From NCBI GenBank assembly GCA_030642525.1, contig DAOWNO010000126.1, positions 1 to 6,425 of the forward strand: a stretch of DNA of 6,425 bases, read 5' to 3'. Positions 5,040 to 6,425 of this stretch are shown here, in pieces. This DNA comes from Candidatus Aegiribacteria sp. Lineage in GTDB: Bacteria > Fermentibacterota > Fermentibacteria > Fermentibacterales > JCC-6. The notes below the pieces were generated by a model. It saw only the letters and a list, made by a program, of their open reading frames with translations, had not been told where the DNA came from and made no database searches. The translations under genes were made by a program, and so were the position numbers. How positions within the stretch are numbered: the first letter of the stretch is position 1; each line of letters starts with the position of its first letter.

Positions 5040-6329
5040 TCATTTCAAATTCACTATGCAGCCTGTAAATACACTGGAATTGATACTCAGACTGTAGTAG
5101 TAGACTCCAGGCGGAACATCGTTGGAGTTGTCATCTCTGCAATGCCAGAAGACACTGTGTTCACCGACATTCATCTCTCCATCAGTCAGATTCCTTATCA
5201 TCCTTCCGGAACAGTCATAGATACGGATAATGACATGTGCGGGTTCTGAAAGTGAATAATTAAACTTTGTCGAACCGTGGAAAGGATTAGGTGATATCTG
5301 AAGGGACTGAGCCCCTGTCGGTATTGAAAATTCCGGGGAAGCAATCCCTACTGATGAAGTATGTGCATATCGAACCGACTCTAAATTACCGCTCCAGTTC
5401 GTACCGCCGATAATGTAAAGATAGCCGTCATAGGAACAATATCCATGCCCCGAACGCACCTCGGGTATGTCGGGAAATGAAATCCATGGATCCAGCGGTC
5501 CGGACATCTGTATGCCGGCAGTACTTGCTGAATTGTAGTAAGAGCTGATATTCTGTCCGCCTGTGATGTAAACATTTCCATTCTCTACGCAGCAGCCATG
5601 CAACCCGGATACCGCAGGCAGCGGCGTTGTAGACGTCCAGGCATTTATCGTCCCATCGGGATTTGATTGCGCGAACCATATATCAGCGTAGTATGTAAGC
5701 GAGCTGCTGTGCCCGCCTGATATATAAAGATTGTCGTTGTAAGCGAAGCAACGACAGCATCTGCGCGATGCCGGCATACTTGTGGTTGATTCCCATGTTC
5801 CAATTGTTCCATCTTCATTTTTCTGAGCATATATGACTTCAGTAAGATCGCCGCTTCCAGTATAACCTCCTATTACATACAAATACCCGTTGCAGACCGC
5901 CATGTTGAAACCGCTTCTGGGTGAAGGCAGATCAGTCGTTGAAATCCAGGAGCCAACCGATCCGTCCGCCTGTATCCCGGCAGACCATACATCGCTTCTG
6001 TAGCTGCCGCTGCCCCATCCGCCAAGAACAAAAATGTAGTTATTATATTCAAAGCAGCCATGATACATTCGCCCGCCGGGAAGACCAGTCGTTGACAGCC
6101 ATGGATCTGCCAGCGATCCATCTTCAAGTATTTCCGAATACCATACATTATTACGGCCGGTGCCCATCTTTTCGCCGCCGATAGTGTACACGTATCCGTT
6201 ATGCGCACAGCATGCCGGACACCATCGAACATCGGGAAGATCAGCAGTTGAATACCACTGAGCATTAACAGCTGGAGACAGTACAGTTATCAGAATAAAC
6301 CACAGGTATTTTCTTTTACAATCAGACAT
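5040..6329 (-). CDS. Secreted Kelch-like propeller protein with FlgD-Ig/T9SS-like C-terminal domain
   Basis: This 429-residue exported protein has a signal peptide (basic KRK at 5-7, hydrophobic core about 8-20) and likely cleavage after VNA (residue 23). Six repeats follow at a 51-52-residue period. Each starts with a Trp plus a STT-type turn and 'LP' (W25, W77, W128, W179, W231, W282) and contains a Kelch-type double glycine (51-52, 103-104, 154-155, 205-206, 257-258, 308-309). This implies a closed six-bladed beta-propeller, probably for binding. After a linker (about 325-340), LQISPNPFHGSTKFNYSL opens an Ig-like C-terminal domain (343-429) with IRIYDCSGRMIRNL and PPGVYYYSL, the FlgD-Ig/type IX-sorting style. 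Cell-surface display or secretion is inferred; no T9SS genes are in view. The start ATG 6329 has GGGAG 4 bases upstream. It is unusually cysteine-rich, with Cys in every repeat. The ligand is unknown. Confidence 0.85.
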   Translation of the reverse strand: MSDCKRKYLWFILITVLSPAVNAQWYSTADLPDVRWCPACCAHNGYVYTIGGEKMGTGRNNVWYSEILEDGSLADPWLSTTGLPGGRMYHGCFEYNNYIFVLGGWGSGSYRSDVWSAGIQADGSVGSWISTTDLPSPRSGFNMAVCNGYLYVIGGYTGSGDLTEVIYAQKNEDGTIGTWESTTSMPASRRCCRCFAYNDNLYISGGHSSSLTYYADIWFAQSNPDGTINAWTSTTPLPAVSGLHGCCVENGNVYITGGQNISSYYNSASTAGIQMSGPLDPWISFPDIPEVRSGHGYCSYDGYLYIIGGTNWSGNLESVRYAHTSSVGIASPEFSIPTGAQSLQISPNPFHGSTKFNYSLSEPAHVIIRIYDCSGRMIRNLTDGEMNVGEHSVFWHCRDDNSNDVPPGVYYYSLSINSSVFTGCIVNLK

Positions 6330-6360
6330 ACATCTCCCATCAGTAATAAGATACTGAATT

Positions 6361-6374
6361 CTGATTTCGATCAG
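6361..6374. other. Small stem-loop upstream of the Kelch gene
   Basis: CTGATTTCGATCAG is a perfect 5-bp stem with a 4-base loop (TTCG on the + strand, CGAA on the minus strand), about 32 bases upstream of the Kelch ATG. It may lie in the leader or promoter region. I see no well-spaced -35/-10 pair in 6330-6425: TTGTAC (6381-6376) and TATCTT (6353-6348) are 22 bases apart. Its function is unknown and it may be a chance occurrence. Confidence 0.25.
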
Positions 6375-6425
6375 TGTACAATCTGATGAAATATGCAGGT
6401 TAATTCCCCGAGCGAACAGGAACAG

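Noticed and set aside
5381..6265. Several ORFs in other frames and on the opposite strand across the Kelch gene
   Set aside because: All are embedded in a gene with six clear in-frame repeats, and none shows independent coding features.

Overview
The window looks like part of a bacterial chromosome of moderate GC content. The best taxonomic hint is the secreted Kelch-type protein at the right end. It closes with an 'SPNPF...' FlgD-Ig/T9SS-like C-terminal domain, a style typical of the Fibrobacteres-Chlorobi-Bacteroidetes (FCB) supergroup and its uncultured relatives (for example Cloacimonetes- or Fermentibacteria-like lineages). This is an inference from protein style; there is no rRNA or marker gene here to confirm it.

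Layout, left to right: (1) bases 1-102 hold the 3' end of an unidentified + strand gene. (2) Bases 132-368 hold a minus-strand fragment resembling the C-terminal ligand domain of a TetR-type regulator that has lost its DNA-binding half. (3) Bases 389-1786 (minus) encode a complete CCA-adding-enzyme/poly(A)-polymerase-family nucleotidyltransferase with an HD domain. (4) Divergent from it, 1881-2861 (+) encodes a membrane protein built from two Gate (nucleoside-recognition) halves. (5) A REP-like palindromic block at about 2922-2970 lies between this gene and a convergent small TPR-like lipoprotein (2955-3353, minus) and supplies the lipoprotein's stop codon. (6) Bases 3354-3691 hold no intact gene but a diverged tandem duplication of period 131 bp, whose first copy resembles, in inverted orientation, the 3' end of the next gene. 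(7) Bases 3692-4885 (minus) encode a COG1373-type AAA ATPase with a DUF4143 nuclease-like C-terminus. It has an apparently leaderless promoter wrapped in ATTAGG-type repeats. (8) A 154-bp gap carries a degenerate hairpin with a T-run. (9) Bases 5040-6329 (minus) encode a secreted six-repeat Kelch-like propeller with a C-terminal sorting-type domain.

The genes do not form an obvious pathway or a single operon. There is one housekeeping gene (tRNA 3'-end maturation), one transporter-like gene, two envelope or secreted proteins, and an accessory ATPase surrounded by what look like repeat and gene-decay scars. I found no convincing new multi-gene system, tRNA, rRNA, CRISPR array or complete insertion sequence. 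The most informative non-coding signals are the ATPase promoter/operator, the inverted scar of its 3' end, and the REP-like element at the lipoprotein 3' end.
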